DNA from: Dallia pectoralis
Taxonomy: Eukaryota; Chordata; Actinopteri; Esociformes; Umbridae
Assembly (NCBI GenBank): GCA_029465975.1
Contig: CM055743.1
Span: 19,841,220-19,905,219, forward strand
Length of the DNA: 64,000 nucleotides
Reading direction: 5' to 3'
Shown: piece after piece, positions 47,401 through 57,762 of the stretch
Layout: each line of letters starts with the position of its first letter
Numbering within the stretch: position 1 is the first letter of the stretch
Position numbers and translations under genes: made by a program
Notes under the pieces: generated by a model
Told to the model about the DNA's origin: nothing
Databases searched by the model: none
What the model saw: the letters and a program-made list of their open reading frames with translations, nothing else

Positions 47401-50400
47401 TTTCTCTTCAGATACAGACTACCTCAAGTACGTATTTCCTGAGTTCATGAAGTCAAATCTGTTTCACTTTTGCTATACCACGGTGGGACAGAGGATTTCT
47501 ATCTGTAACTACTGGAAAGGTGAGTTGAGGACTGGAAAACATGTGTAGCTTAACTTTTAGTTGACCTGTGTGTGTGGCCAAAGAGCTCTGATTTCATGTC
47601 ATCTGACTATAGTATCAGTTTCAATACATGTTCCAATGCTGTTAAATTCTTCCAACATGCAGCCTAGATTAGCTCCTTGGTATTTATGCACTCTCTTTCC
47701 GTACATACCGACAAAGAATATTGAATTTCTGGGAAGGTTTGTAAAGGAATAAATGTCCTAGATTCCTCACAATTCTCCTTGCAAAGCGAGTGTGTATGTG
47801 TTTTTTTTATGTCATTTGGTGAACATTTCTTTAGTTCTCTCATTATTAGATAGTTGTTCTCTTCCATATAAGACATACGTAGCTAACTAGAACAATGCTA
47901 TAGCCTATCGGGACATTTAGGCTACCCCTTACATTTTATTTAACACAGATCATGAACTCCATCCCTGATGGTCAATGTAAACATCACATATCCTTGAGAT
48001 AAAACAAATGCTTTGTCTTTTCCCAACTTATCAAATGAGCTTAGTAAGAAAAAGCTGCACTTATATAGTTAATGTGAATTCTTAGTTTCTAATGCTCAGA
48101 TTGCTTGTTAGGGATATGTGGTTAGTTTCTAATGCTCAGATTGCTTGTTAGGGATCTGTGGTTAGTTTCTAATGCTCAGATTGCTTGTTAGGGATCTGTG
48201 GTTAGTTTCTAATGCTCAGATTGCTTGTTAGGGATCTGTGGTTAGTTTCTAATGCTCAGATTGCTTGTTAGGGATCTGTGGTTAGTTTCTAATGCTCAGA
48301 TTGCTTGTTAGGGATCTGTGGTTAGTTTCTAATGCTCAGATTGCTTGTTAGGGATCTGTGGTTAGTTTCTAATGCTCAGATTGCTTGTTAGGGATCTGTG
48401 GTTAGTTTCTAATGCTCAGATTGCTTGTTAGGGATCTGTGGTTAGTTTCTAATGCTCAGATTGCTTGTTAGGGATCTGTGGTTAGTTTCTAATGCTCAGA
48501 TTGCTTGTTAGGGATCTGTGGTTAGTTTCTAATGCTCAGATTGCTTGTTAGGGATCTGTGGTTAGTTTCTAATGCTCAGATTGCTTGTTAGGGATCTGTG
48601 GTTAGTTTCTAATGCTCAGATTGCTTGTTAGGGATCTGTGGTTAGTTTCTAATGCTCAGATTGCTTGTTAGGGATCTGTGGTTAGTTTCTAATGCTCAGA
48701 TTGCTTGTTAGGGATCTGTGGTTAGTTTCTAATGCTCAGATTGCTTGTTAGGGATCTGTGGTTAGTTTCTAATGCTCAGATTGCTTGTTAGGGATCTGTG
48801 GTTAGTTTCTAATGCTCAGATTGCTTGTTAGGGATCTGTGGTTAGTTCCTAATGCTCAGATTGCTTGTTAGGGATCTGTGGTTAGTTTCTAATGCTCAGA
48901 TTGCTTGTTAGGGATCTGTGGTTAGTTTCTAATGCTCAGATTGCTTGTTAGGGATCTGTGGTTAGTTTCTAATGCTCAGATTGCTTGTTAGGGATCTGTG
49001 GTTAGTTTCTAATGCTCAGATTGCTTGTTAGGGATCTGTGGTTAGTTTCTAATGCTCAGATTGCTTGTTAGGGATCTGTGGTTAGTTTCTAATGCTCAGA
49101 TTGCTTGTTAGGGATCTGTGGTTAGTTTCTAATGCTCAGATTGCTTGTTAGGGATCTGTGGTTAGTTTCTAATGCTCAGATTGCTTGTTAGGGATCTGTG
49201 GTTAGTTTCTAATGCTCAGATTGCTTGTTAGGGATCTGTGGTTAGTTTCTAATGCTCAGATTGCTTGTTAGGGATCTGTGGTTAGTTTCTAATGCTCAGA
49301 TTGCTTGTTAGGGATCTGTGGTTAGTTTCTAATGCTCAGATTGCTTGTTAGGGATCTGTGGTTAGTTTCTAATGCTCAGATTGCTTGTTAGGGATCTGTG
49401 GTTAGTTTCTAATGCTCAGATTGCTTGTTAGGGATCTGTGGTTAGTTTCTAATGCTCAGATTGCTTGTTAGGGATCTGTGGTTAGTTTCTAATGCTCAGA
49501 TTGCTTGTTAGGGATCTGTGGTTTGTTTCTAATGCTCAGATTGCCCAATGCGCACATCTAGAAAAAAAACTGTTTGCATAAAACATGGCACTATGTTTGT
49601 ATTATATTATAATACTTTTAGACATATATTAATTAATTATACCAATAATTTGGTCAATGCTCTGTCCTCGTTCTGCTCTGAGCTACTCTCAAGGTGTCAA
49701 TATGGATTTGTTAGGGATCTGTGGTTGTATTCAACAGTTTGAACTGTTTAATTATTATTTTCTTACAGACCCCCATCACAAAGACATGTACATACAAGGC
49801 AGTGATTATCTGGCCCTGTTGAACAGCGAGAGGCAAAGTCCCAATTCAACAGGTCAGCAACTTTTTTTGACTGAATCTGGTTTGTCAACATTTTCTGGGA
49901 TTTATTTGAATGCTTGTGAAAATATGATTAGTTTCAGAAAAGAAGGCTGCTTTATTGCTCTGACTAAATATTTTTGTCATTGTACTATGCGTAGAGATAT
50001 GTATTGTTGTTGTCTGGAATGTTACACAGTTTAGCTCCCCCCTATCTTAGCAACCTGATCCATCCCTACAAACCGACACGTTCACTAAGATCCTCTGACT
50101 CTAGCCTTCTTGTAGTCCCTAAGTACCGGCTAGCTTCCATGGGGGCTAGATCGTTCAGTGTTGTTGCACCAACACTGTGGAACTCTCTCCCTCAATCACT
50201 CCGCTATGTCTGTACTCTATCTGAATTCAAATCCTTACTCAAAACCCACTTATTCTCTAAGTGTTATTTGTAAGTTTGTATTTAACTGTTGTTGTCCTTC
50301 TGTGTATTTTTGGTGGTAATGTTTGTTATTACTGCTTACTGTTGTATGTGCTGAATTGTAAAGCGTCCTTGAGCCCTGGAAAGGCGCTATATAAATAAAA

Positions 50401-51315
50401 CGTATTATTATTATTATTAACAACATGTCTCTCTCATTCGCAGTCTGGAAAAAGAACTTCCTACGCATCAAGAAATTGGTTTTAGTTGGCGGGCCAGACG
50501 ATGGTGTCATCACTCCCTGGCAGTCCAGGTGACTATAATAGTAGTTAATTCTTAGTTGTCTTCAGTAAATAATTACCACCCTGTCTTGTGGATTCTACTC
50601 CCAGCGTGTGAGGGAGATTGCTTTGTGGTTGGTCTGTCTACTCATCTGTTGCCCTTCTGTTTATTTCCCATGTCTACATCAGCAATTTAAGCAGTTTTTT
50701 TTCTCTGATGCTTTTGCCAAAAGTATTCCAACTATTATCAACCTTTTTAATGCTTGACTGAGAAACTTAACTCAAGAAACACAATTTAGTGACAGCATCT
50801 ATTAATATGTATGCCTTGTTTAACCAAGTACTAGTTCTTTTCCAAAGGTGCTTTGAGCAGAATTGTCTTTGTGTCTCCATACATGTTGAAAGGGCCTCCC
50901 GTCACTGGTTCTGTTTTCTTTTATTTTTTTAGTCAGTTTGGATTTTATGATGTCAACGAGACTGTTGTTGATATGAAGCACCAGGAAGTAAGTACAATTT
51001 AAATTCAGATATACTCTATGTATATAGGCACATTAAAGTAATGTTTTTTCATTTGTGAAAAACATGTTTTTTTCCTTATTCTTTTGCGTTCTACTGTTTT
51101 TGTCCAATAAGCACTATACTACATATTGCAGAAGTTAAATGTTTGTAATAAATGCATCTCCTTTTTCCCAGTTATATTTGAGTGATTTGTTTGGTCTGAA
51201 GACACTGGATGCTCGTGGGGACGTCTTCTTTTGCTCTGTGGCTGGAGTAGAGCATGTCAAATGGCATTCCAATTACACTGTGTTCAACTACTGCATTGAG
51301 AAGTGGCTTGTCTAA
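44474..51315 (+). CDS. ppt2: palmitoyl-protein thioesterase 2 (lysosomal thioesterase)
   Basis: PPT2 is a lysosomal alpha/beta-hydrolase that cleaves acyl-CoA and related thioesters. Eight exons join in phase to 296 residues (human about 302): 44474-44638, 46977-47130, 47232-47327, 47412-47519, 49769-49852, 50444-50528, 50933-50987, 51172-51315. A signal peptide is visible (hydrophobic SLFVSLICACLGVAVVG), followed by YKPVIIVHGLFDSS. The nucleophile is Ser105 in ICYSQGG, split across exons 2 and 3. The acid is in GGPDDGVITPWQSS (Asp221/222). The base is His277 in GVEHVKWHSN. Also family-typical are HNVHSFISLSSPQAGQYGDTDYL and ICNYWKDPHH. Possible N-glycosylation sites are NVS, NST, NET and NYT. 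Intron 1 carries a retrotransposon, intron 4 a 40-bp array, intron 5 an L2-like fragment. The 3'UTR probably includes the 38-bp array and ends near AATAAA at 52140. Confidence 0.94.
44830..45085. repeat. imperfect short repeat in ppt2 intron 1
   Basis: About seven loosely spaced copies of GTGTACTC(A/G)TATACACA, interrupted by unique sequence. Confidence 0.65.
45148..46275 (-). mobile_element. 5'-truncated non-LTR retrotransposon (RTE-like), copy 2
   Basis: Same family as the element at 14598-16518, and on the minus strand. It keeps an unbroken frame of about 370 codons from the middle of the reverse transcriptase (AYDRVPRDLLWEVL, VGLRQGCALSPILF, LLFADDVVLMAS) to the C-terminal block LRWFGHLVRMPPGRLPREVF, GRPRTRWRDY and ELLPPR. 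The 5' half is absent; it ends abruptly at 46275. CCAAATC flanks it (45141-45147 and 46276-46282), a 7-bp target duplication. It lies antisense in ppt2 intron 1. Confidence 0.9.
48070..49544. repeat. 40-bp highly homogeneous minisatellite in ppt2 intron 4
   Basis: About 37 copies of GTTAGTTTCTAATGCTCAGA followed by TTGCTTGTTAGGGATCTGTG. I saw single-base changes in only three copies (near 48117, 48848 and 49524). Confidence 0.97.
50030..50420 (+). mobile_element. 3' end of an L2-like LINE in ppt2 intron 5
   Basis: It encodes LAPPYLSNLIHPYKPTRSLR, then APTLWNSLPQSLRYVCTLSE and FKSLLKTHLF, the usual C-terminal text of fish L2/Maui elements. The non-coding tail has GGCGCTATATAAATAAAACG and ends in an ATT repeat at about 50405-50420. 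Only the last part of the element is present. Confidence 0.85.
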
Positions 51316-51404
51316 AGCAAAATGCTCTATGAACACCCAACAACAGTTTCCCGGACACAGATTAATCCTATTTCTGGACCTATTTCGGGTCCAATCGTTA
51401 TAGT

Positions 51405-51680
51405 GATCAACTCTACTTTAGTCCAGGGCCTAACCGTTATAGTATCAACTCTACTTTAGTCCAGGGCCTAACCGTTATAGTAACAACTCTACTTTAGTCC
51501 AATCGTTATAGTGATCAACTTTACTTTAGTCCAGGGCCTAACCATTATAGCGTCAACTCTACTTTAGTCCAGGGCCTAACCGTTATAGTGTCAACTCTAC
51601 TTTAGTCCAGGGCCTAACCGTTATAGTGTCAACTCTACTTTAGTCCAGGGCCTAACCGTTATAGTGTCAACTCTACCGTG
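51405..51680. repeat. 38-bp minisatellite in the probable ppt2 3'UTR
   Basis: About seven copies with CCAGGGCCTAACCGTTATAG then TGTCAACTCTACTTTAGT, starting about 90 bases after the stop codon. Confidence 0.92.
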
Positions 51681-53520
51681 TGATGTTTCCTCAGTGTGTA
51701 AAATTCTCATCTTCAACACATTAGGTACTAATTAATATTCTTCAATTTCTGTGAAACGGATTCAAAACATATCGTTATAATAATATTTCTAACGTTATAT
51801 ATAATATTTTTAACCCAAATGTACGTAGATTGTTTTTTTACCCAGAACCAAGACCACACAACAGTGCCTGAGTGACCTGTAACCTTTGCAGAAAACAGCC
51901 CAGATCCTCTCATTGCTTTGACAAAATGTTTGGTTTTTGATGGTAACAGATGTCTCTTTAACTAGTAAACCCTCATGATGGTCATTGCTGTTGCTTTGTA
52001 GTAGAAATCGAGTTTGTTTCATATGAGTCTGTGTTCTATTGTTCCATACCAAAGTACTGCCAGAAGAAAAAACGAGGTGGATAAAAAAGGGACAAAAAAT
52101 TAAGATGATAAAGTACAGGGGTACGAATGAATATAAAGGAATAAAGTGTGGCGGTGCTATTTTAACATTTACCTGTACCTAACATTTACCTGTACCTAAG
52201 CATGATGTATTTATATACACATACCTCTCATTGTGTTAGAAATCTCAGGCGTTCGATCGAACCCATTTCTTTTTTATCAGAAAGTGACAGATTTATTTTA
52301 AATGAAAGTGTTTGTTATAGTCAGTGTTTAATGTGACTGCGTGAAAAGGAAATTGCCTTTGGAACTGCTAGTTTATGTACTCTAAGCCTCTGTCCTTAGG
52401 ACTCCCAGTGGGTTCATGAAGTGTGTGTATTTCAGAGCCAGCACACCTGAATACACAAATGATCTATCCTGTGACTGTATGTTATGGGTTAACTCATTTG
52501 AGGCTACAATACCTATGAGACACAAGTGGTCTCTGCGTTTAGGTACCACAGGAATTCAAATGGCAGGCATTGCACAAAAGGAATATATGCTGAAATAGTT
52601 TTATCTGACCAAACATATGTAGGGTTAGGGTTCCTTAAGGTTGTCTAACAGGCAGTTGGCTTGTTTGTCTGATCACCATGTGGACGTCGCAACTGATAAC
52701 ATGTTTTTGCCTCCTGCTGACAACTTTTTATATGACTTCAGTACTCTAAGGATCGTTATGTATTTATGTACAAATATTTTTAACATTGTTGACTGCAGTA
52801 TTGTGTTAATGTTTATTGTTGCATGTCCTGCTTTTAAGATATGTTTTTCATTGATTACAAAAGAGAACTAAGGTTCACTGTTGAATTATTTGCATAACTG
52901 TTCCCCAACTTCAGTCTTAAGTCTTGAGTAATCCGACGGCACAAATTTTGGTTGTTGTCCAGGAAAATCTCTCCCGATTTAAAGTCACTCAAGGGCTTAA
53001 TAATTATTAGTTAAGAAGTTGAATTCAGTGTGATTGTTTGAAACTACAACACACATATAGTAACGAGTACATTAAAGACATTTAGTGGATACTATTTTGG
53101 AGTGGTTTACAGTTATAAACATTTTCAATCCTGGCTTTGGAAGTTTTCTCGCTCTACTAATTGAGTTACTGGAGAAACCCTTCTCAGTGTTGCAGACACA
53201 CATTAAACCTAGTCCAATTTGAAAGAAATCAAGGAGAATATAGTTAGAATATAATTACATTTTGTTTAGAATTAGGCTGTCTGGAAAACCTGTCCTTAAA
53301 GACTGGGGTAACATTTTCCCTTCAAGTTTACTGCATTTTAATCTTACACAGGTTGCTCATTTTGCTGTGTTTTCTGTAAACATTTTGGGATATTACTTAC
53401 TGCAATTGCATAAGCATTCCTGTATAAATGTACATTCCATTCAATAAGGCTCCATTTTGCAGGTTGATTAACCTTTTGGAAAAGGGATGTTAATATATTT
53501 ATTTCTCTGTATCTACAAAC
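51681..53520. other. downstream flank of ppt2
   Basis: AT-rich unique sequence with a possible ppt2 poly(A) signal at 52140-52145. The short open frames here match no family that I know. Confidence 0.5.
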
Positions 53521-53527
53521 CTTTTTA

Positions 53528-55434
53528 ATGCTTCCTCATTACATGGAATCTATTGTGGTACCTCCTTCTCCTGAGTTAGAATACAAGCTCCTTCATTACA
53601 TGGAATCTATTGTGGTACCTCCTTCTCCTGAGTTAGAATACAAGCTCCTTCATTACATGGAATCTATTGTGGTACCTCCTTCTCCTGAGTTAGAATACAA
53701 GCTCCTTCATTACATGGAATCTATTGTGGTACCTCCTTCTCCTGAGTTAGAATACAAGCTCCCTCATTACATGGAATCTATTGTGGTACCTCCTTCTCCT
53801 GAGTTAGAATACAAGCTCCTTCATTACATGGAATCTATTGTGGTACCTCCTTCTCCTGAGTTAGAATACAAGCTCCTTCATTACATGGAATCTATTGTGG
53901 TACCTCCTTCTCCTGAGTTAGAATACAAGCTCCTTCATTACATGGAATCTATTGCGGTACCTCCTTCTCCTGAGTTAGAATACAAGCTCCTTCATTACAT
54001 GGAATCTATTGTGGTACCTCCTTCTCCTGAGTTAGAATACAAGCTCCTTCATTACATGGAATCTATTGTGGTACCTCCTTCTCCTGAGTTAGAATACAAG
54101 CTCCTTCATTACATGGAATCTATTGTGGTACCTCCTTCTCCTGAGTTAGAATACAAGCTCCTTCATTACATGGAATCTATTGTGGTACCTCCTTCTCCTG
54201 AGTTAGAATACAAGCTCCCTCATTACATGGAATCTATTGTGGTACCTCCTTCTCCTGAGTTAGAATACAAGCTCCTTCATTACATGGAATCTATTGTGGT
54301 ACCTCCTTCTCCTGAGTTAGAATACAAGCTCCTTCATTACATGGAATCTATTGTGGTACCTCCTTCTCCTGAGTTAGAATACAAGCTCCTTCATTACATG
54401 GAATCTATTGTGGTACCTCCTTCTCCTGAGTTAGAATACAAGCTCCCTCATTACATGGAATCTATTGTGGTACCTCCTTCTCCTGAGTTAGAATACAAGC
54501 TCCTTCATTACATGGAATCTATTGCGGTACCTCCTCCTGAGTTAGAATACAAGCTCCTTCATTACATGGAATCTATTGTGGTACCTCCTTCTCCTGAGTT
54601 AGAATACAAGCTCCTTCATTACATGGAATCTATTGTGGTACCTCCTTCTCCTGAGTTAGAATACAAGCTCCTTCATTACATGGAATCTATTGCGGTACCT
54701 CCTTCTCCTGAGTTAGAATACAAGCTCCTTCATTACATGGAATCTATTGTGGTACCTCCTTCTCCTGAGTTAGAATACAAGCTCCCTCATTACATGGAAT
54801 CTATTGCGGTACCTCCTTCTCCTGAGTTAGAATACAAGCTCCTTCATTACATGGAATCTATTGTGGTACCTCCTTCTCCTGAGTTAGAATACAAGCTCCT
54901 TCATTACATGGAATCTATTGTGGTACCTCCTTCTCCTGAGTTAGAATACAAGCTCCCTCATTACATGGAATCTATTGCGGTACCTCCTTCTCCTGAGTTA
55001 GAATACAAGCTCCTTCATTACATGGAATCTATTGTGGTACCTCCTTCTCCTGAGTTAGAATACAAGCTCCTTCATTACATGGAATCTATTGTGGTACCTC
55101 CTTCTCCTGAGTTAGAATACAAGCTCCCTCATTACATGGAATCTATTGCGGTACCTCCTTCTCCTGAGTTAGAATACAAGCTCCTTCATTACATGGAATC
55201 TATTGTGGTACCTCCTTCTCCTGAGTTAGAATACAAGCTCCTTCATTACATGGAATCTATTGTGGTACCTCCTTCTCCTGAGTTAGAATACAAGCTCCTT
55301 CATTACATGGAATCTATTGTGGTACCTCCTTCTCCTGAGTTAGAATACAAGCTCCCTCATTACATGGAATCTATTGCGGTACCTCCTTCTCCTGAGTTAG
55401 AATACAAGCTCCTTCATTACATGGAATTGTGCTA
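53528..55434. repeat. 57-bp minisatellite, about 33 copies, stop-free in one frame
   Basis: The unit is CTTCATTACATGGAATCTAT, TGTGGTACCTCCTTCTCCTG, AGTTAGAATACAAGCTC with small variants. Because 57 is a multiple of three, one + frame stays open for 635 codons (unit LHYMESIVVPPSPELEYKL). One copy lacks three bases (near 54530). I treat it as non-coding: there is no unique coding flank and no family match. Confidence 0.93.
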
Positions 55435-55435
55435 G

Positions 55436-56090
55436 AACTTGCTACCATCTGTCAGTAGCACAACAATATGTTTAACAATAGTTATAGATGCAGCCTTTTG
55501 AATTGTAATATTGTATTGTATCTAGGTTTACATTTGAAATCCATTTATAAAGTTAATTTGGTGATGTACCTTAAACAAAAGCTTTGTTGAACAGCACATT
55601 TCTGATGTGTTTTTCCGCTAACTTGTCCTTCAATCAATTGCTACAGATATTTTCACACCTTTTTCAGTGTTTGTTTGATTGGACAGAAGAATTGTGATGT
55701 TGTGTAAATGCACACATATACCTCTACATACTATAATATAATAATATAATACTGTAATATAATACCATACTATAATATTATGCCATACTATAATAATATA
55801 ATACCGTACGATAATATAATACTAAAATACTATACTGCATTCAGGGGTCTGAAACTGATCTGTTCCAATTTTTGTTTGATTTTGCTAAGGGATAGACTTT
55901 ACCAATGTGTATTAAGATTTATATTCTGAATAATAATTGTTCTTTAAATCAGATGGGATATTGTTATGTTGTGAACTTTGTAATGTGAAAAATAAATTAC
56001 TTTCCAAATGTGTGCTACATTAAATTTGATTCGGTATTTGAGACATAATTCACTTATATTCTTGCATCATTCATTCGTCATACAGTTTTT
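55436..56090. other. intergenic sequence
   Basis: Unique AT-rich sequence with a short ATAATATAATAC run near 55735-55835. No gene seen. Confidence 0.5.
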
Positions 56091-56094
56091 ATAG

Positions 56095-56605
56095 AAACAC
56101 AACACACTCAAACCTGTATTAAGTCCATTCACCATTTCACACTCAAACCTGTATGAAGTCCATTCACCATTTCACACTCAACCTGTATTAAGTCCATTCA
56201 CCATTTCACACTCAACCTGTATTAAGTCCATTCACCATTTCACACTCAACCTGTATTAAGTCCATTCACCATTTCACACTCAACCTGTATTAAGTCCATT
56301 CACCATTTCACACTCAACCTGTATGAAGTCCATTCACCATTTCACACTCAACCTGTATTAAGTCCATTCACCATTTCACACTCAACCTGTATTAAGTCCA
56401 TTCACCATTTCACACTCAACCTGTATTAAGTCCATTCACCATTTCACACTCAACCTGTATTAAGTCCATTCACCATTTCACACTCAACCTGTATTAAGTC
56501 CATTCACCATTTCACACTCAACCTGTATTAAGTCCATTCACCATTTCACACTCAACCTGTATTAAGTCCATTCACTATTTCATACTCAACCTGTATGAAG
56601 TCCAT
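56095..56605. repeat. 34-bp minisatellite, about 15 copies
   Basis: The unit is CACACTCAACCTGTATTAAG then TCCATTCACCATTT. It lies between ppt2 and rps5. Confidence 0.95.
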
Positions 56606-57600
56606 TCAGCCCTTGATAGAGTTTCCCAAACCTGGTCCTGGGGACCTCAAGGGGCGCACATTTTTGATTAGCCCTAACGCTCACCTGATTAGTAGCATAT
56701 TGGATTTGCAATGATACAGTTGCCATTTGTTTTACAAAAGGTGTTAATGAAAAGAGATCATTTGTTAGTTTACGCACCAGGTCTAACAGAGTTTAGCGGT
56801 TTGCTTTTGAGGGAACCACTTTAAGGTGCGTGGTCCTGCCATGAACACCTTGGGAGCATTTATGGCTCAAGGATATAATAACATATTTTTTGCCTTATAA
56901 TGTATTTGATCTATCAGTTCTGGATTGATTGTTTTTGGTATACTTGTCAGATGCGATCTATGCTGCATAGATTTCACCACATACATTTGATTGATTGGTT
57001 ATTAGGACCAGCAAGGAAAAAGATAACCTCTGAAAAATGTTGCTAACAATGTTTTTTGTGCAGTACACATGTAATCTTAAGGAAACAGCCTCCATTTCCC
57101 AACTCCCATCGATTTTGAAGGAATGCTTGGTTTTTTTTATTGGTCTGGACGGCGGGTGGCAGCTGGATCAATAATTTCTCACTGTAGTCAACCTAGCCAA
57201 CTTTACACAAAAAACTATGTGAAACTCAATGCTGCTTAAAGCAAATATAGTATAATATACAGGCTCAAATCCTGCCTTTAGAGATGGTCATGTGCAGAAT
57301 CAGGATTTGGAACTAGTTAACCTGTACTATCTTATTTAACATTTACACACACATCCTTATATTGATGTACTTCTATTAGGTCAAAATGTAAGGATCTAAT
57401 AAAAACTCAGTTTAGTAAACACATGTGGACAGTTATTTGCATACTTGTCAATAGCTATTCTCAATGCAAGCTAAATCTACAACAGATTTATGTTTTTTTA
57501 TATTGTTGTTTTAAACATGTTAATTTTGACACAAACACCCAAACTTCATTCCATGCTGAGAGCTAATGCAGTACCTCGCCTGGCCGCTGTGCCGGGTGGC
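56606..57600. other. intergenic sequence upstream of rps5
   Basis: Unique sequence with no supported gene. The right part leads into the rps5 promoter. Confidence 0.5.
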
Positions 57601-57762
57601 GCTAATCAGAGATTTTGAGTGAGACCAGAGTTTCACGGCTCTTTTAAAGCGGTAGAAAACGGAAGCTTGTGCCTCATTTCCGTCGCTGAATTTTATCTGC
57701 ATGTCCCGGATTCTGTTAGATCCTTTTCCTAAGACGTGTGGTACTGAACGGCAGTCACAAAA
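57601..57762 (+). promoter_or_regulatory. rps5: rps5 core promoter and 5'TOP first exon
   Basis: CCTTTTCCT at 57722-57730 fits a 5' terminal oligopyrimidine start, the hallmark of ribosomal protein mRNAs that links their translation to mTOR signalling. Upstream lie ETS-type cores, ACGGAAGC (about 57659) and its reverse, TTTCCGT (about 57677). The exon ends at 57762 before the donor GTGAGT. Its last base is the A of the start codon. The exact transcription start is inferred. Confidence 0.6.

Noticed and set aside
48070..49544. Regular array as a CRISPR
   Set aside because: Units are contiguous with no unique spacers, in a vertebrate intron.
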